This document shows, in pieces, positions 7,168 through 15,367 of a DNA stretch of 34,042 nucleotides. The translations under genes and the position numbers were made by a program. Location: positions 1-34,042 of the forward strand of contig JAAWHK010000020.1 of NCBI GenBank assembly GCA_022795805.1, in the 5' to 3' direction. The notes beneath the pieces are model-generated. The model ran no database searches. It was given only the letters and a program-made list of their open reading frames with translations, and was not told where the DNA came from. How positions within the stretch are numbered: the stretch's first letter is position 1; every line of letters starts with the position of its first letter. This DNA is from Hungatella sp. (GTDB lineage: Bacteria; Bacillota; Clostridia; Lachnospirales; Lachnospiraceae).

Positions 7168-9228
7168 CTAATGTTTCTTTTTATGGATATTCCGGATTGT
7201 CTTCCGGGGTTTTTTCTGCTGCGCGTCCCTTCTCTCCGTGGTTCCTCCAGCACCGGATGCGCGGCGGCCCTGTGAACTTTGTCCCGCGCCGGATGCGCGG
7301 CGGCCCTGTGGATTCTGTCCCGTACCGGATGACCGGCGGCCCTGTGGATTCTGTCCCGCGCCAGATGCGCGCCGGCCGTCCCGGCTCTCTCCTCCGGGGC
7401 CCCGCAGGGTTCCTGCCCGGCCTTTCGTGCCGCCCCTGGGCCTTATAAGACATTTCCTGTCATAGCCGATGAGATCCGTCCTGCCGGCGATCCTCAGGGC
7501 CTCCTCCACCAGCTCATAGTTTTTGGGATTCCGGTACTGGATCAGCGCCCTCTGCATGGCTTTCTCATGGGGATTGACAGGCACATACACCGGTTCCATG
7601 GTCCGGCAGTCATACCCTGTGTAGTACATACAGGTGGAAATGGTGGACGGCGTGGGATAGAAGTCCTGGACCTGCTCCGGCATATACCCCAGATCCCTCA
7701 GATACTCCGCCAGCTCCACGGCCTCCTTCATGGAGGAGCCGGGATGGGAGGACATAAGGTAGGGCACCAGGTACTGTTTCATGCCCAGCTTCCGGTTCAT
7801 CTCCTGATATTCCCTGACAAACTCCGTGTACACGTGATTGCCGGGCTTGCCCATGCGCCTTAAGACCCCGTCCGACACATGCTCCGGCGCAACTTTCAGC
7901 TGACCGCTGACATGATACTGGCACAGCTCCCGCAGAAACTTTCCTTTTTTGTCCGCCAGCACATAGTCGAACCGGATTCCGGAGCGGATAAACACCTTCT
8001 TCACCCCCGGCAGGGACCGCAGTTTTCGCAGAAGTTCTATATAATCGCCATGATCCGCCCGAAGATTTGGGCAGGGCTCGGGAAAAAGGCACTGCCTGTT
8101 TTTGCAGGCTCCCCCAGTCAGCTGTTTTGCGCATGCAGGGAACCTGAAATCGGCTGTAGGCCCTCCCACATCGTGGATATACCCCTTGAAATCCGGCTCC
8201 CGGGTCAGAAGCCCGGCTTCCCTCACCAGGGACTCATGGCTTCGCGCCTGGATGATCCTTCCCTGGTGGAAGGTCAGCGCGCAGAAACTGCAGGCGCCGA
8301 AACACCCGCGGCTGCTGATCAGGCTGAACTTTATCTCCTTCACAGCCGGAACTCCCCCCAATTCCTCGTAGGACGGGTGGTAGCCGCGCATGTAGGGCAG
8401 ACCGTAGACCTGGTCCATCTCCTTCTGGGTCAGAGGTTTTGAGGCCGGGTTCTGGACCACGTACACATGTCCGTCGTAGGGCTCTGCAAGCCGCTTTCCG
8501 CTAAAGGGATCTGTGTTGGAGTATTGTACAAAAAAACTTCTGGCATACGCCTTCTTATCCGCCAGAAGTTCCTCATAATCCGGCAGAACCTCACAATCCC
8601 GGACCGATTCCAGGCTTTTGGTCCTGTACACCGTACCGTCCACAAAGGTGATGTCCTTTATGTCCATCCCCCCATCCAGAGCGTCGGCTATCTCCACGAC
8701 GGATCTCTCCCCCATGCCATAGGAGATGATATCCGCCTGAGAATCCAGGAGAATGGACCGCTTCAACTTGCCGGACCAGTAGTCGTAGTGAGCCAGCCTT
8801 CTCAGGCTGGCCTCGATTCCGCCGATGATAATGGGGCTGTCCTTGTAGACTGACCGTATAAGATTGCAGTACACCACCGTGGCATAATCCGGCCGCTTTC
8901 CCATGACGCCCCCAGGCGTGTAGGAGTCCTCCTGCCTTCTCTTCTTGGACACGGAGTAATGGTTCACCATGGAATCCATGTTGCCGGCAGACACCAGAAA
9001 CCCCAGCCTGGGCTTTCCCAGAACGGTTACGCTCTTTTTATCCTTCCAGTCCGGCTGGGAGATGATACCCACCTTGTACCCCCGTGCCTCCAGCACCCGG
9101 GATATGATGGCATGGCCGAAGGAGGGATGATCCACATAGGCATCCCCGCACACGTACACGAAATCGCACTGACTCCACCCTCTGACACTCATATCCGCCC
9201 GGCTTATGGGCAAATAATCCGGCTTCAT
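7168..9228 (-). CDS. YgiQ family radical SAM protein (UPF0313) with repetitive C-terminal tail
   Basis: This 686-residue protein is a member of the YgiQ group of radical SAM enzymes, whose reaction is not known. The 4Fe-4S/SAM motif is C-x3-C-x2-C at Cys309, Cys313 and Cys316 (RGCFGACSFCALTFHQGR). Other family stretches are the N-terminal CDFVYVCGDAYVDHPSFGHA, IIGGIEASLRRLAHYDYW and, later, KVAPEHVSDGVLRRMGKPG. The conserved part ends at about residue 595. After it comes a basic, low-complexity tail with a 12-residue unit (consensus RRASGAGQNPQG) repeated about 3.5 times, then a Lys/Arg-rich end. The start ATG overlaps the stop of the HAD gene by 4 bases, so the two are translationally coupled. 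Confidence 0.9.
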   Translation of the reverse strand: MKPDYLPISRADMSVRGWSQCDFVYVCGDAYVDHPSFGHAIISRVLEARGYKVGIISQPDWKDKKSVTVLGKPRLGFLVSAGNMDSMVNHYSVSKKRRQEDSYTPGGVMGKRPDYATVVYCNLIRSVYKDSPIIIGGIEASLRRLAHYDYWSGKLKRSILLDSQADIISYGMGERSVVEIADALDGGMDIKDITFVDGTVYRTKSLESVRDCEVLPDYEELLADKKAYARSFFVQYSNTDPFSGKRLAEPYDGHVYVVQNPASKPLTQKEMDQVYGLPYMRGYHPSYEELGGVPAVKEIKFSLISSRGCFGACSFCALTFHQGRIIQARSHESLVREAGLLTREPDFKGYIHDVGGPTADFRFPACAKQLTGGACKNRQCLFPEPCPNLRADHGDYIELLRKLRSLPGVKKVFIRSGIRFDYVLADKKGKFLRELCQYHVSGQLKVAPEHVSDGVLRRMGKPGNHVYTEFVREYQEMNRKLGMKQYLVPYLMSSHPGSSMKEAVELAEYLRDLGYMPEQVQDFYPTPSTISTCMYYTGYDCRTMEPVYVPVNPHEKAMQRALIQYRNPKNYELVEEALRIAGRTDLIGYDRKCLIRPRGGTKGRAGTLRGPGGESRDGRRASGAGQNPQGRRSSGTGQNPQGRRASGAGQSSQGRRASGAGGTTERRDAQQKKPRKTIRNIHKKKH
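7250..7380 (-). repeat. 36-bp tandem repeat in the YgiQ-type gene tail
   Basis: Units begin at 7255, 7291, 7327 and 7363, an exact 36-base period, with the last copy partial and the third most diverged. Each unit encodes 12 residues of the Arg/Gly/Ser/Gln-rich tail. Because the unit is a multiple of three, copy-number change would alter tail length without a frameshift. Confidence 0.9.
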
Positions 9229-9893
9229 CTCCCGTCACCGCCCATAATGTCAAAATAATCGCTGATAAAGTAATCCGCCATCTCCCGTTTCTCCTCCTCC
9301 ATAAACCTGGAAAATTCGTCGTCCACCGCGCAGACGGTCATACCCGCCCGCTTCCCGGCCAGTATCCCTGCGGGCACATCCTCAAACACCAGGCACATTT
9401 GCGGCTCCACCCCCAGCTCTTTGGCTGCCTTCAGGTAGATATCCGGCTCCGGTTTCCCGGCCTTCACCTCACAGGCCGTGACCACCGCCTGAAAGTAGGG
9501 CTTCATTTTCAGGGATTCCATCACCGCGTCCACCATCTCCCGCCCGTTGCTGGTGGCGATACCGCAGGCAATGCCTCTTGCCCGCACATACTCCAGAAAT
9601 TCCATAGCCCCCTTCTTGGCCGGCACCTGACGGCGGTACTTGTCGATGGACATCTCCGTCCATATGGCCTTGATCTCATCCGTCTCCAGAGGCAGACAAA
9701 ACCGCTCCTTAAAATACACGGCCGTCTCGGAAAAGCTCATGCCCTCGATAACCCTCTGCAGCTCAGGCGGGCATTCACAGCCGTATCTGCCCAAAAATTC
9801 GACGTCAATGCTCTTCCACATCCACATGGAGTCCACCAGAGTGCCGTCCAGGTCAAAGAGGACGGCCTTCTTTCCGTTTAAAATATCAGTCAT
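9225..9893 (-). CDS. HAD family phosphatase, beta-phosphoglucomutase-like subgroup
   Basis: This 222-residue hydrolase has the HAD motif I FDLDGTLVDS (nucleophile Asp14, acid Asp16), a helical cap with WMWKSIDVEFLGRYG, motif II CGIATSNGRE, the motif III lysine (VKAGKPEPDIYLKAAKELG) and motif IV VFEDVPAGILAGKRAG. It should dephosphorylate, or isomerise, a small phosphorylated metabolite; the substrate cannot be read from sequence. The start ATG at 9893 is chosen because AGGAG lies 5 bases upstream; a GTG at 9920 would overlap the previous gene but has no better site. Its stop overlaps the YgiQ-type start. Confidence 0.85.
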   Translation of the reverse strand: MTDILNGKKAVLFDLDGTLVDSMWMWKSIDVEFLGRYGCECPPELQRVIEGMSFSETAVYFKERFCLPLETDEIKAIWTEMSIDKYRRQVPAKKGAMEFLEYVRARGIACGIATSNGREMVDAVMESLKMKPYFQAVVTACEVKAGKPEPDIYLKAAKELGVEPQMCLVFEDVPAGILAGKRAGMTVCAVDDEFSRFMEEEKREMADYFISDYFDIMGGDGR

Positions 9894-9916
9894 ATTCTCT
9901 CCTGTTCTTTCCCGTA

Positions 9917-11716
9917 TCACTCATAAATCTTGTGAAAAATATCCGTGCTCACCGCCACATCCCCGGGAAACTTTGTCCCCAGAGCCGCCGCCTCATCCGC
10001 CCCCACTGCCGCCAGCTTTCTGCACGAAAGAAGAGGTGACAGATCCGTTATGGCATTGTCCATAAGGCTGCACTCCCTCAGATCCCCCAGCTCTGCCGCG
10101 AAGGAAATGTCTGTAAGGCCGCACTCATCCAGATACAGCCGTTTCACGCCGGGAAACCTGGCGATAAAGCCGAAATCCCTGTCCTCCTGAGTGACCGGAT
10201 CCAGTATCCTGCAGTTTAAAAAACCGATCTCCTCCAGAACGCCGGAGCCTTTAAGGAGCTCCTCATCCATCAGTATCTCGGCGTCGCTTCCAGCGCCCTG
10301 GCCCAGTCTGAACACTTTCAGGCCGGGGAGATTGAGAACAGATTCCGCCCCCGTATACTGACACCCCCAGAAATTATCCAGGTAAAGCGCTTCAAGCCCC
10401 CGGATATCGGCCAGGGGCGATATGTCCACCGGCTCGTCGTACACGTGAATGGCCATGTGCAGATCCAGGGACCGCAGATTCTCAAATCCCGCCAGAACAG
10501 GCAGACACTCCGGCTCCCTCACCGCCGCGGTCAGCTCTTCCACCGCGGAAAGTTTTTTAAGCTCCTCCGGCAGAATGTAGCACTGATCCAGAAAATCCAC
10601 CTTTCTCAGATTGGGAAGAGCCTTGAGCACCGACAGATCCGCATCCTCCCCCGTGTAGATAAAAAGCTCCTCCAGCTGGTCAAGTCCTTCCAAAAAACCC
10701 CACTCCGGCGCCGGCATCTTGTCGATGTACAGGCTTTTCAGCTCCTTCAGCTCAGTGAGGCCCTCAAGCCCCTCATAGCCCTCCCCGCAGCGAAGTTTCA
10801 GGCTCTTTAAATGTCTGCACTGGCTGATGCCGCTTATGTCCGCCGTCCGGCTGGACAGGTTGGTGTCCACGGAAAGCTCCTCCAGATTCTTAAACTGGCC
10901 GATGTCTGCCAGGTTGTTTCCCATGATGCCGATGTGGAGCACCTTCACATTCTCCGGGTTCACCACGGCCGCCACCGTGTCCAGCCTGTCGTCCGTGTCC
11001 ACATAGGAGATCCGGCAGTCCGGCGAGAATCTCACCAGGGACAGCCACACCGCATCCGTATTGTCGATCCTGGTAAGGCCTGTGAACATGGTGTAATCCG
11101 ACGGCCAGCTGACCTGCTTTGACCGGTATGTCCACTTCTTAACCGTGTCCTGGAACGCCTCCTCGCTGTCACAGTCCTCATAGTTTGTAAAACTGTAGGA
11201 GATCACGTTGAACGTCTCGCTGCCCTCCCGCTCATAGGCGCACCGGATATACCGGATCCGGGCAAATTCCTCCGCCGTGATATCCTCGAACTCTTTCCCG
11301 AAAATGTCTTTGCAGAATATCCGAAGCAGGATTCCGTTCTCGTCCACGGGCGCATCCGCGTCCGACGTGGAGAACACGGACTTCCTGGCGGCAATGTTGA
11401 AAACCAGAATCCCCGCGGTGATCACCGCCGCCACGATGAGAAAGATGATCAGCGTCTTCTTTGTGCTGTTGACCGCCTCCTTCATCTCCTCGCTTCCGCT
11501 GTAATCTACATGAACGTTGATGATGGTCCCTTTCGCCTCATCAATGAGATATTTCTGGCCGCAGTAAGGGCACACCCCATGGGTTCTGTCAACCAGCTCC
11601 AGAAAACCTCCGCAGTTTTTGCACTGCAGCTCTAAAAGTTCCGCCCGCTCACCTGTGTTGGACGTGCGGATCACATACCCTTCTCTTCTCAAATCCTCCC
11701 CAGACCGTTTCTCCAT
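9917..11716 (-). CDS. Zinc-ribbon, membrane-anchored leucine-rich-repeat protein
   Basis: This 599-residue protein is of unknown function. The N-terminus has two CxxC pairs (CKNCGG near residue 32, CPYCGQ near residue 51), a zinc ribbon that would face the cytoplasm. One transmembrane helix follows at about 88-110 (LIIFLIVAAVITAGILVF). The rest would be outside the membrane and contains leucine-rich repeats from about residue 255 on (LKSLKLRCGEG, LRSLDLHMAI, LEALYLDNFWG, VKRLYLDECGLTDISFAAEL). The region between helix and repeats resembles the same part of the protein encoded at 11777-12757, so the pair arose by duplication. A role in sensing or surface binding is possible but not shown. Confidence 0.75.
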   Translation of the reverse strand: MEKRSGEDLRREGYVIRTSNTGERAELLELQCKNCGGFLELVDRTHGVCPYCGQKYLIDEAKGTIINVHVDYSGSEEMKEAVNSTKKTLIIFLIVAAVITAGILVFNIAARKSVFSTSDADAPVDENGILLRIFCKDIFGKEFEDITAEEFARIRYIRCAYEREGSETFNVISYSFTNYEDCDSEEAFQDTVKKWTYRSKQVSWPSDYTMFTGLTRIDNTDAVWLSLVRFSPDCRISYVDTDDRLDTVAAVVNPENVKVLHIGIMGNNLADIGQFKNLEELSVDTNLSSRTADISGISQCRHLKSLKLRCGEGYEGLEGLTELKELKSLYIDKMPAPEWGFLEGLDQLEELFIYTGEDADLSVLKALPNLRKVDFLDQCYILPEELKKLSAVEELTAAVREPECLPVLAGFENLRSLDLHMAIHVYDEPVDISPLADIRGLEALYLDNFWGCQYTGAESVLNLPGLKVFRLGQGAGSDAEILMDEELLKGSGVLEEIGFLNCRILDPVTQEDRDFGFIARFPGVKRLYLDECGLTDISFAAELGDLRECSLMDNAITDLSPLLSCRKLAAVGADEAAALGTKFPGDVAVSTDIFHKIYE

Positions 11717-11776
11717 ATCCTTTCACTTCCCCTTACGCCTTTTATTCGTAACCGCTCAGTCCCTAAACGGCCGCTT

Positions 11777-12757
11777 TTATTCCCTGTTCAAAATAATCCG
11801 GCCGTCGTACTGCTCCTGCCACGCTTCCCACCGGCTGTCCTCTATGTACCACGCCGTCCTTCCCTCCATGGAAAACACCTTGAGAGACGGCAGGGCCAAA
11901 ATCCCTTCCACGATCTCTGCCGCGTCCTCCTCCGCCATGTCCACCTGATACAGATACAGATTCTCCAGATTATTAAATCCCTCAAACATGTCCCCGTCCT
12001 TCAAGGATGCCTCATGGAGCGTCAGCGTCCTCACGCCTTTCAGATCCTCCATAAAGGAGAAGTCCTCAAGCGCCTTTGCCTCCATGACGGCTACCTCCTC
12101 CAGAGTGTCCGGGTTTGCCCTGCAAAAAAACTCCGGCGTCCCGTTCCTGGAAAGGCCGTCCAGACAGTATATGCCCCGCAGCACGTTCTCCTCGGGCAGG
12201 ACGTAATTCTCCCACGCTTCCGTGTACAGCTCCAGCCTGGTAAGCCCGGTGAAATACTGAATGTTGGAGGGCGAGAAATCATCCTTCTTCCCGTCTACGG
12301 AAATGCGACGGAGCGTCTCCTCAAACGCCTCCTTATCCCTGTAATCGTAGTAATCCTCAAAGCTGTAGGTAAAGATGTATCCGTCATCCTTCTCTATCCT
12401 GAGATACTTCATCTTCTCCAGCTCCTCCTCACGGATATCCGCCACCGGCATCCTGTAGGCCTCCATGAGAAAGTCCCTGAAACACACGCTGAACCGGCTG
12501 GCAGATTTCACCAGACGGTTCGTATAGTACTGATACCCCAATACCGCCAAACCTGTCACCGCTATGGCGGCCAGGGCGCAGATGAGGATCATCTTTCCGG
12601 CAGACAGGCGAACCGACACTCTGTGAACCCGGTCCGCAGAAATATAATAGGGTCTCCCGCAGGATGTGCATATGTATGTGTATGGGTCCTTCTGCTCCAG
12701 CTGCCCTCCGCAGGAGGTACAGACGGAAGGCCTTCCCTTTATCTTCTTCTCTTTCAT
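11777..12757 (-). CDS. Zinc-ribbon membrane protein with degenerate leucine-rich repeats, paralogue of the next gene
   Basis: This 326-residue protein shares the layout of the downstream gene: CxxC pairs CTSCGG and CTSCGR near residues 15-36, a transmembrane helix at about 56-76 (MILICALAAIAVTGLAVLGY), then a probably extracellular part. The stretch after the helix matches its paralogue in pattern (a YSFEDYYD / YSFTNYED segment; EEAFxxT; a YFTGLTR / MFTGLTR segment before the repeats). Only three or four leucine-rich units remain (VRTLTLHEASLKDGDM, LENLYLYQVDM, LKVFSMEG). An AAGGAAG site precedes the ATG. No function is known. It is about half the length of its paralogue, through fewer repeats. 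Confidence 0.75.
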   Translation of the reverse strand: MKEKKIKGRPSVCTSCGGQLEQKDPYTYICTSCGRPYYISADRVHRVSVRLSAGKMILICALAAIAVTGLAVLGYQYYTNRLVKSASRFSVCFRDFLMEAYRMPVADIREEELEKMKYLRIEKDDGYIFTYSFEDYYDYRDKEAFEETLRRISVDGKKDDFSPSNIQYFTGLTRLELYTEAWENYVLPEENVLRGIYCLDGLSRNGTPEFFCRANPDTLEEVAVMEAKALEDFSFMEDLKGVRTLTLHEASLKDGDMFEGFNNLENLYLYQVDMAEEDAAEIVEGILALPSLKVFSMEGRTAWYIEDSRWEAWQEQYDGRIILNRE

Positions 12758-12809
12758 GGCTGTGTAACTTCCTTTCCAAAACCTGTCTGCAGCCCTTTGT
12801 CGGCCCTGT

Positions 12810-13604
12810 TTACCCTTCTCTTTTCAGCCCCTCTACTTCCTCCTTCGAAAGCGGGCGGTACTCCCCGGGCTTCAGATTGTCATCCAGCACAAGGCTTCCC
12901 ATGGAAATGCGCTTCAAAAATACCACCCGGCACCCCAGGGCTCCAAACATCCGTTTCACCTGGTGAAACTTCCCCTCACGGATCGTCACCATCACTTCCC
13001 GGCAGCAGCCGTCGCCTTCCCCGCCGTCACCGAGAAGCTCCAGACCGGCAGGCAGAAGCTTCGTCCCGTCGGACAGGGTGATTCCTGTGCCAAACCTCTC
13101 GGCCGCATCCTCCGGAATCTCTCCCTCCACCCTGGCAAAATACCGTTTATCCACGTGGCGGCGCGGCGAAAGAAGCCTGTGGGCCAGCTCCCCGTCGTTG
13201 GTAATGAGAAGCAGCCCCTCCGTGTCAATATCCAGCCGTCCCACGGGAAACAGATCTTTCCTGCGGGGCCCGCTTTTTTCGGCTTCTCCGGTCTCGCCGG
13301 CGGCACCCTCTTCCTTTCGGAAAACCCTGGGCGGATTTTTCATAACCAGGTCCGTCACCGTCACATGGAGATTGTCCTCCGTGGCCGACACCACCCCCTG
13401 GGGCTTGTTGAGCATATAGTACTCCATCCCGGCATAGGCCACTCTCCTGCCGTCCAGCAGGACAATATCCCTGTCCGGGTCAATCTTTTCCTCCGCTTTT
13501 TTCACCGTCACGTCGTTGACCTTCAGCCTGCCTCTTCTGGCCATCTCCTTTACCTGGCTCCTGGTTCCCTCACCCATGTCCGTGAGGAACCTGTCCAGGC
13601 GCAT
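12810..13604 (-). CDS. RsuA/RluB family rRNA pseudouridine synthase
   Basis: This 264-residue enzyme converts a specific uridine of ribosomal RNA to pseudouridine. An N-terminal S4 RNA-binding domain (MRLDRFLTDMGEGTRSQVKE) is followed by the catalytic domain with YMLNKPQGVVSA and GRLDIDTEGLLLITNDG, where Asp125 is the catalytic aspartate. FHQVKRMFGALG near the C-terminus is also a family signature. An insert of about 18 residues rich in Gly/Glu (near 97-115) precedes the catalytic motif. The start at 13604 matches the usual S4 N-terminus and has GGAG 6 bases upstream; an in-frame ATG at 13616, overlapping the rsmF stop, is possible. Which uridine is modified cannot be told from sequence. Confidence 0.9.
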   Translation of the reverse strand: MRLDRFLTDMGEGTRSQVKEMARRGRLKVNDVTVKKAEEKIDPDRDIVLLDGRRVAYAGMEYYMLNKPQGVVSATEDNLHVTVTDLVMKNPPRVFRKEEGAAGETGEAEKSGPRRKDLFPVGRLDIDTEGLLLITNDGELAHRLLSPRRHVDKRYFARVEGEIPEDAAERFGTGITLSDGTKLLPAGLELLGDGGEGDGCCREVMVTIREGKFHQVKRMFGALGCRVVFLKRISMGSLVLDDNLKPGEYRPLSKEEVEGLKREG

Positions 13605-13615
13605 CTTCCTCTCCA

Positions 13616-15232
13616 TCACTGCCACCGCCATCCGGCGTAGTATTTATTCTTGATCGTCATCCCGTTTCCCTTTCCAAATCCCAGGGCGAACCCGTCCACG
13701 CACACCAGACACCAACCATAGGCCGGCCCCTCGTCTTCCTCCAGGGTAATGGTCTCCCCCTTCAGATAGCGGATCACCCGCCCGTCCTCCCGGTCAAAGG
13801 AGACGCAGTTGGAGTACAGCGTCTCCCCCAGGACCATGGCCATGGCCTGGCTGGGCTCAAACCTGCCGTTTTTTAAGTCTCCCATCCACAGGCCGGTCCG
13901 CAGAAAACGAAGTCCCGTCCCTTCCGCAAATCCTTCGGGTAAATAGTAGATTCTGTCCTGTTTCTTCACCATCCGGGAATAATCCCAGCGGATTTTCGTT
14001 TCCCTGAGAAAATCCGTCAGTTCCGGCTCCCGGCTTAAGTCCGTGCCGTCATCTGCGCCCGCTCCTAATTTTTGCTTCCCGGCCCGGTTCTTCTCCCCTC
14101 TCCCATGGTTCTCCGGCTTTCCGTAATTCTCCGGCTTTCTGTCTCTTGCCAGGTTCCCGTATTTTTTCGACTTTCCGGCTCTCTCCAGTTTCCTGTATCC
14201 CTCCGGCCTTTCAGCTTCCTCTTCCCTGCCGCCTTCGCCGTGCTCCGCTCTCGTTTCCTGTCCCCGGCATCCCTCAGACATTGCCGCATTCCCTGACAGA
14301 GGGCATCCCCGGGGGCTCTCTCCTGCCCTCCCCTTCCGGCCTTCCCCTTTCCTGAGAAGCGCCATAAAATGGCCCTCCCCCCGAATCTTATGGGGAAACA
14401 GGCGAATACAGCCCTCGAGACCGATTCCGCCGCAGGCTCCCTCGAACCGGGGCAACGGCACCAGCTCCATATCCGGGAATCGATCCAAAAGCCACTGCAC
14501 GACTTCCTCATCCTCCTCCCTGGAAAAGGTGCAGGTGGAGTAGAGAAGACAGCCTCCCTCTCTCAGCATCCCGACAGCCTCCCCGGCAATTTCCCTCTGA
14601 AGGCTGCTGTAATACCCGGGCCCTCTGTCCTTCCAGTCCTTTACCATGTCCCTGTCTTTCCTGAACATCCCCTCCCCTGAACAGGGGGCGTCCACCAGAA
14701 TCTTGTGGAAAAATCCACCGAACACCCTGGCCAGCCTTTCCGGCGGTTCGCTGACCACGCAGGCGTTTGCAATTCCCGACAGTTCTATATTCTTAAGCAG
14801 GGCCTTTGCCCTGGAGTGGCTGATATCGTTGGCCACCAGCATGCCTCTGCCCAAAAGTCTGGCCCCCAGCTCCGTGCTCTTTCCTCCCGGCGCGGCACAG
14901 AGATCCAGAACCATATCGCCCGGCTCCACCGGAAGCAGGGACGCGGGAGTCATGGCGCTGGGTTCCTGGAGATAGTAAAGCCCTCCGTAGTAATACGGGT
15001 CTTTGGAGAGCCGCACATCCCCATCGCAGAAAAGCCCGTTGGGTATCCATGGAACCTTCTCGGTTCTGCAGGGAAGCTTTTCCATACACGCCTCCCTGGT
15101 CCATTTCAGGGTGTTAACCCGCAGCCCCCGGACAGCCGGTCTCTCAAAGCTGTCCAGATACTGTTCATATTCTGATCCGAGAATATCCCGCATCTCCTCC
15201 AGGAATTCCTCCGGAAGCCAGTCAGTCACCAT
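13616..15232 (-). CDS. rsmF: RsmF/NOL1 family rRNA (cytosine-5-)-methyltransferase
   Basis: This 538-residue SAM-dependent enzyme methylates cytosine in rRNA. The N-terminal part has FERPAVRGLRVNTLK, and the SAM-binding site is LDLCAAPGGKSTELGA. The two catalytic cysteines are in VDAPCSGEGMFRKD (Cys184) and LLYSTCTFSREEDE (Cys234). A C-terminal RsmF-type domain follows (DYSRMVKKQDRIYYLPEG; FEPSQAMAM). Between them (about 296-398) lies a long charged, low-complexity insert, which makes the protein longer than the usual 450-480 residues. The ATG at 15232 is chosen because GGAGG lies 5 bases upstream; a GTG at 15250 places that site inside the gene. The promoter at 15266-15294 drives it. Confidence 0.9.
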   Translation of the reverse strand: MVTDWLPEEFLEEMRDILGSEYEQYLDSFERPAVRGLRVNTLKWTREACMEKLPCRTEKVPWIPNGLFCDGDVRLSKDPYYYGGLYYLQEPSAMTPASLLPVEPGDMVLDLCAAPGGKSTELGARLLGRGMLVANDISHSRAKALLKNIELSGIANACVVSEPPERLARVFGGFFHKILVDAPCSGEGMFRKDRDMVKDWKDRGPGYYSSLQREIAGEAVGMLREGGCLLYSTCTFSREEDEEVVQWLLDRFPDMELVPLPRFEGACGGIGLEGCIRLFPHKIRGEGHFMALLRKGEGRKGRAGESPRGCPLSGNAAMSEGCRGQETRAEHGEGGREEEAERPEGYRKLERAGKSKKYGNLARDRKPENYGKPENHGRGEKNRAGKQKLGAGADDGTDLSREPELTDFLRETKIRWDYSRMVKKQDRIYYLPEGFAEGTGLRFLRTGLWMGDLKNGRFEPSQAMAMVLGETLYSNCVSFDREDGRVIRYLKGETITLEEDEGPAYGWCLVCVDGFALGFGKGNGMTIKNKYYAGWRWQ

Positions 15233-15265
15233 ATTCTCCTCCAATGTCACAAAAATTCATTTTTC

Positions 15266-15294
15266 ATTCTATCACAATAAAATCTTCGTGTAAA
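15266..15294 (-). promoter_or_regulatory. Promoter for the rsmF gene and downstream genes
   Basis: On the minus strand, TTTACA (15289-15294) and TAGAAT (15266-15271) are separated by exactly 17 bases, with a TGA directly before the -10 box (extended -10). It lies just after the terminator of the rseP operon and 34 bases before the rsmF start. Confidence 0.8.
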
Positions 15295-15328
15295 CATCGA
15301 CCTGGGCGGGGCAAGATAACAATAGCAA

Positions 15329-15350
15329 GCCCTGCCCAAAAGGGCAGGGC
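15329..15350 (-). terminator. Intrinsic terminator after rseP
   Basis: A perfect 9-bp stem (GCCCTGCCC / GGGCAGGGC) with a TTTT loop lies 18 bases after the rseP stop. On the minus strand it is followed by TTGCTATTGTTATCTT, which is T-rich though not continuous. It would end the pyrH-to-rseP operon. Confidence 0.8.
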
Positions 15351-15367
15351 CGGATCACATAATTCCA

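Noticed and set aside
7197-7465. Short open frames antisense to and within the repetitive tail of the YgiQ-type gene
   Set aside because: They are read-through frames of the high-GC 36-bp repeat; none has a ribosome site or recognisable motif.
12014-13081. A 355-codon plus-strand open frame opposite the zinc-ribbon and pseudouridine synthase genes
   Set aside because: It lies across two well-supported minus-strand genes and their gap, and its protein has no domain-like pattern.
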